NCBI GenBank assembly: GCA_009760855.2
Contig: WPIO01000001.1
Coordinates: forward strand, 9,285,001-9,349,000
Reading direction: 5' to 3'
DNA: 64,000 bases
Origin: Cristatella mucedo
Lineage: Eukaryota > Bryozoa > Phylactolaemata > Cristatellidae
In this document: one piece after another, positions 62,915-64,000 of the stretch
Position numbering within the stretch: position 1 is the stretch's first letter
Layout: every line of letters begins with the position of its first letter
Made by a program: the position numbers and the translations under genes
The notes under the pieces: generated by a model
The model's database searches: none
The model's input: only the letters and a program-made list of their open reading frames with translations
What the model was told of the DNA's origin: nothing

Positions 62915-64000
62915 ATAGCAACCACAGAGGCGTCCACCAAAAGCCTGTTCCTGACCCGAAACGAAATTGCTCCTATGAATCATGCCCCCTCTTGACCTTG
63001 ATCTGGAGCATCAGCTTCTCTTAAGACCTGGCTTGTTTGCCAACATCGCATGCTACAAGGAAAACAGCTAGCTCGTTTGAACATATAAAACCTGAGATGG
63101 GTCTGCAAGTTCAGCCTTTCCCTTCGTTTGCTATGTGGCAAACAGCCACACTGCTAAAATCTTGGAAGACTGAACAGTTGGGTTGCCAAGTGGGCACCTA
63201 GCCACCGACACTGAACACGACAAAGAGGCATTTGGCAAATGGCTTGAATATTAGCCATGGCAGCTCGGAAGAGAAGTTTTTCTTGGGCAGCTTTTTTTTT
63301 AAGCCCCAATACCAAAGATAACACATTTGGGAGGCGTATCCCCCAATTTCGATGAACAAGACTGAGTGAAAAACGCATCATTCATGGGTATAGGAAAGCA
63401 GGCAAGTGTCTCCTGCTTCCCCCCCCCCCTCTGGATCTACGTAAAAAGCAGGTCTGGTGGCCAAGCAGCTGGACAAACCCATCGTCTTCCTGTGATTGGC
63501 TGCCTCTGGAAAGATCACGGTGTGGTCCCCCTCCTTAGCTTAATCCTAACCACACTGATGAGTCACTTCCTATTTTAACCACAACAGAAACGCATTCTAG
63601 TGGCACAGGGTTCGATTTGAGTCCATGATCACAGCATACAAATCACCTTAAGCATCTAGCTTAGCAGTCAAACCTGGTACTCCAATGGTTACAGGAAGGT
63701 TACACCAATGGTGCCGTGCTTGCACAAGAATGGCCTTTGGGTTTCCAAACTGTGCATATTAAAAAGGTTGGTTTAAGTAATTATCGGCCACCTTATACAA
63801 ATAACAAATAAATAATAAATAATACGAATAATCAAACGGCATGGTGGAAAAGGAGGCGCCCAGGTCATGACAACTGGCCCTTGGGAGTAGGGTGAGGAAA
63901 CAAGTCAGCATCGGTGTGCCCATTCCACATGCTGATATCGAGTCTATCTCAGGATAGCAGTCATAAAAAAGCCACACTAGATTTAACAAGAAGCTAACAA
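62915..64000. other. No gene seen
   Basis: Spacer with a C-run at 63420-63429 and an AT-rich stretch near 63790-63840. No exon or repeat was recognised. Confidence 0.35.

Overview
This window looks like nuclear DNA of an invertebrate animal. It has intron-split genes with GT/AG junctions, many degenerate non-LTR retrotransposon (LINE) copies, tRNA-derived SINEs, DNA-transposon relics and long microsatellites, and no operons. I cannot place the species; a bilaterian invertebrate fits the gene content.

Two genes are supported, both on the minus strand. The larger is a cordon-bleu (COBL) orthologue. I trace eleven coding exons from an ATG at 52962 down to 24626. All junctions keep phase and give 1932 codons without a stop. 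In order the protein has a Lys-Lys-x-x-Ala-Pro proline motif, a first ubiquitin-like fold split over two exons, a second ubiquitin-like (Cobl) domain in one exon, a short basic FLALF patch, two more KKxxAP proline motifs, proline and Ala/Ser-rich linkers including one 3.3-kb exon, and two WH2 actin-binding motifs. Its last exon(s) lie below 24626 and were not identified with confidence. Cobl nucleates actin filaments through WH2 motifs and binds syndapin through KKRRAP-type motifs.

The second gene is the 5' part of NOM1 (nucleolar MIF4G-domain protein, 18S rRNA maturation): exon 1 at 8895-9089, a 6.5-kb intron, exon 2 at 2109-2385 and exon 3 at 1873-1995. The MIF4G and MA3 part lies toward or beyond base 1.

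The rest is repeat-rich intron and spacer. Two CR1/L2-like LINE families recur. Family A is best kept at 46060-47780 and 60430-62610. Family B is seen at 4795-5290, 13440-14400, 48800-49565 and 52025-52310. Family A copies end in a conserved hairpin-like tail plus (ATT)n, and the same tail occurs alone many times. One SINE family has a type-II-tRNA-like head with a palindromic arm; a second has a tRNA-like head joined to the LINE tail. A Tigger/pogo relic, two Tc1/mariner relics and a possible Gypsy relic are also present. I found no real tRNA or rRNA gene, CRISPR array or intact mobile element.
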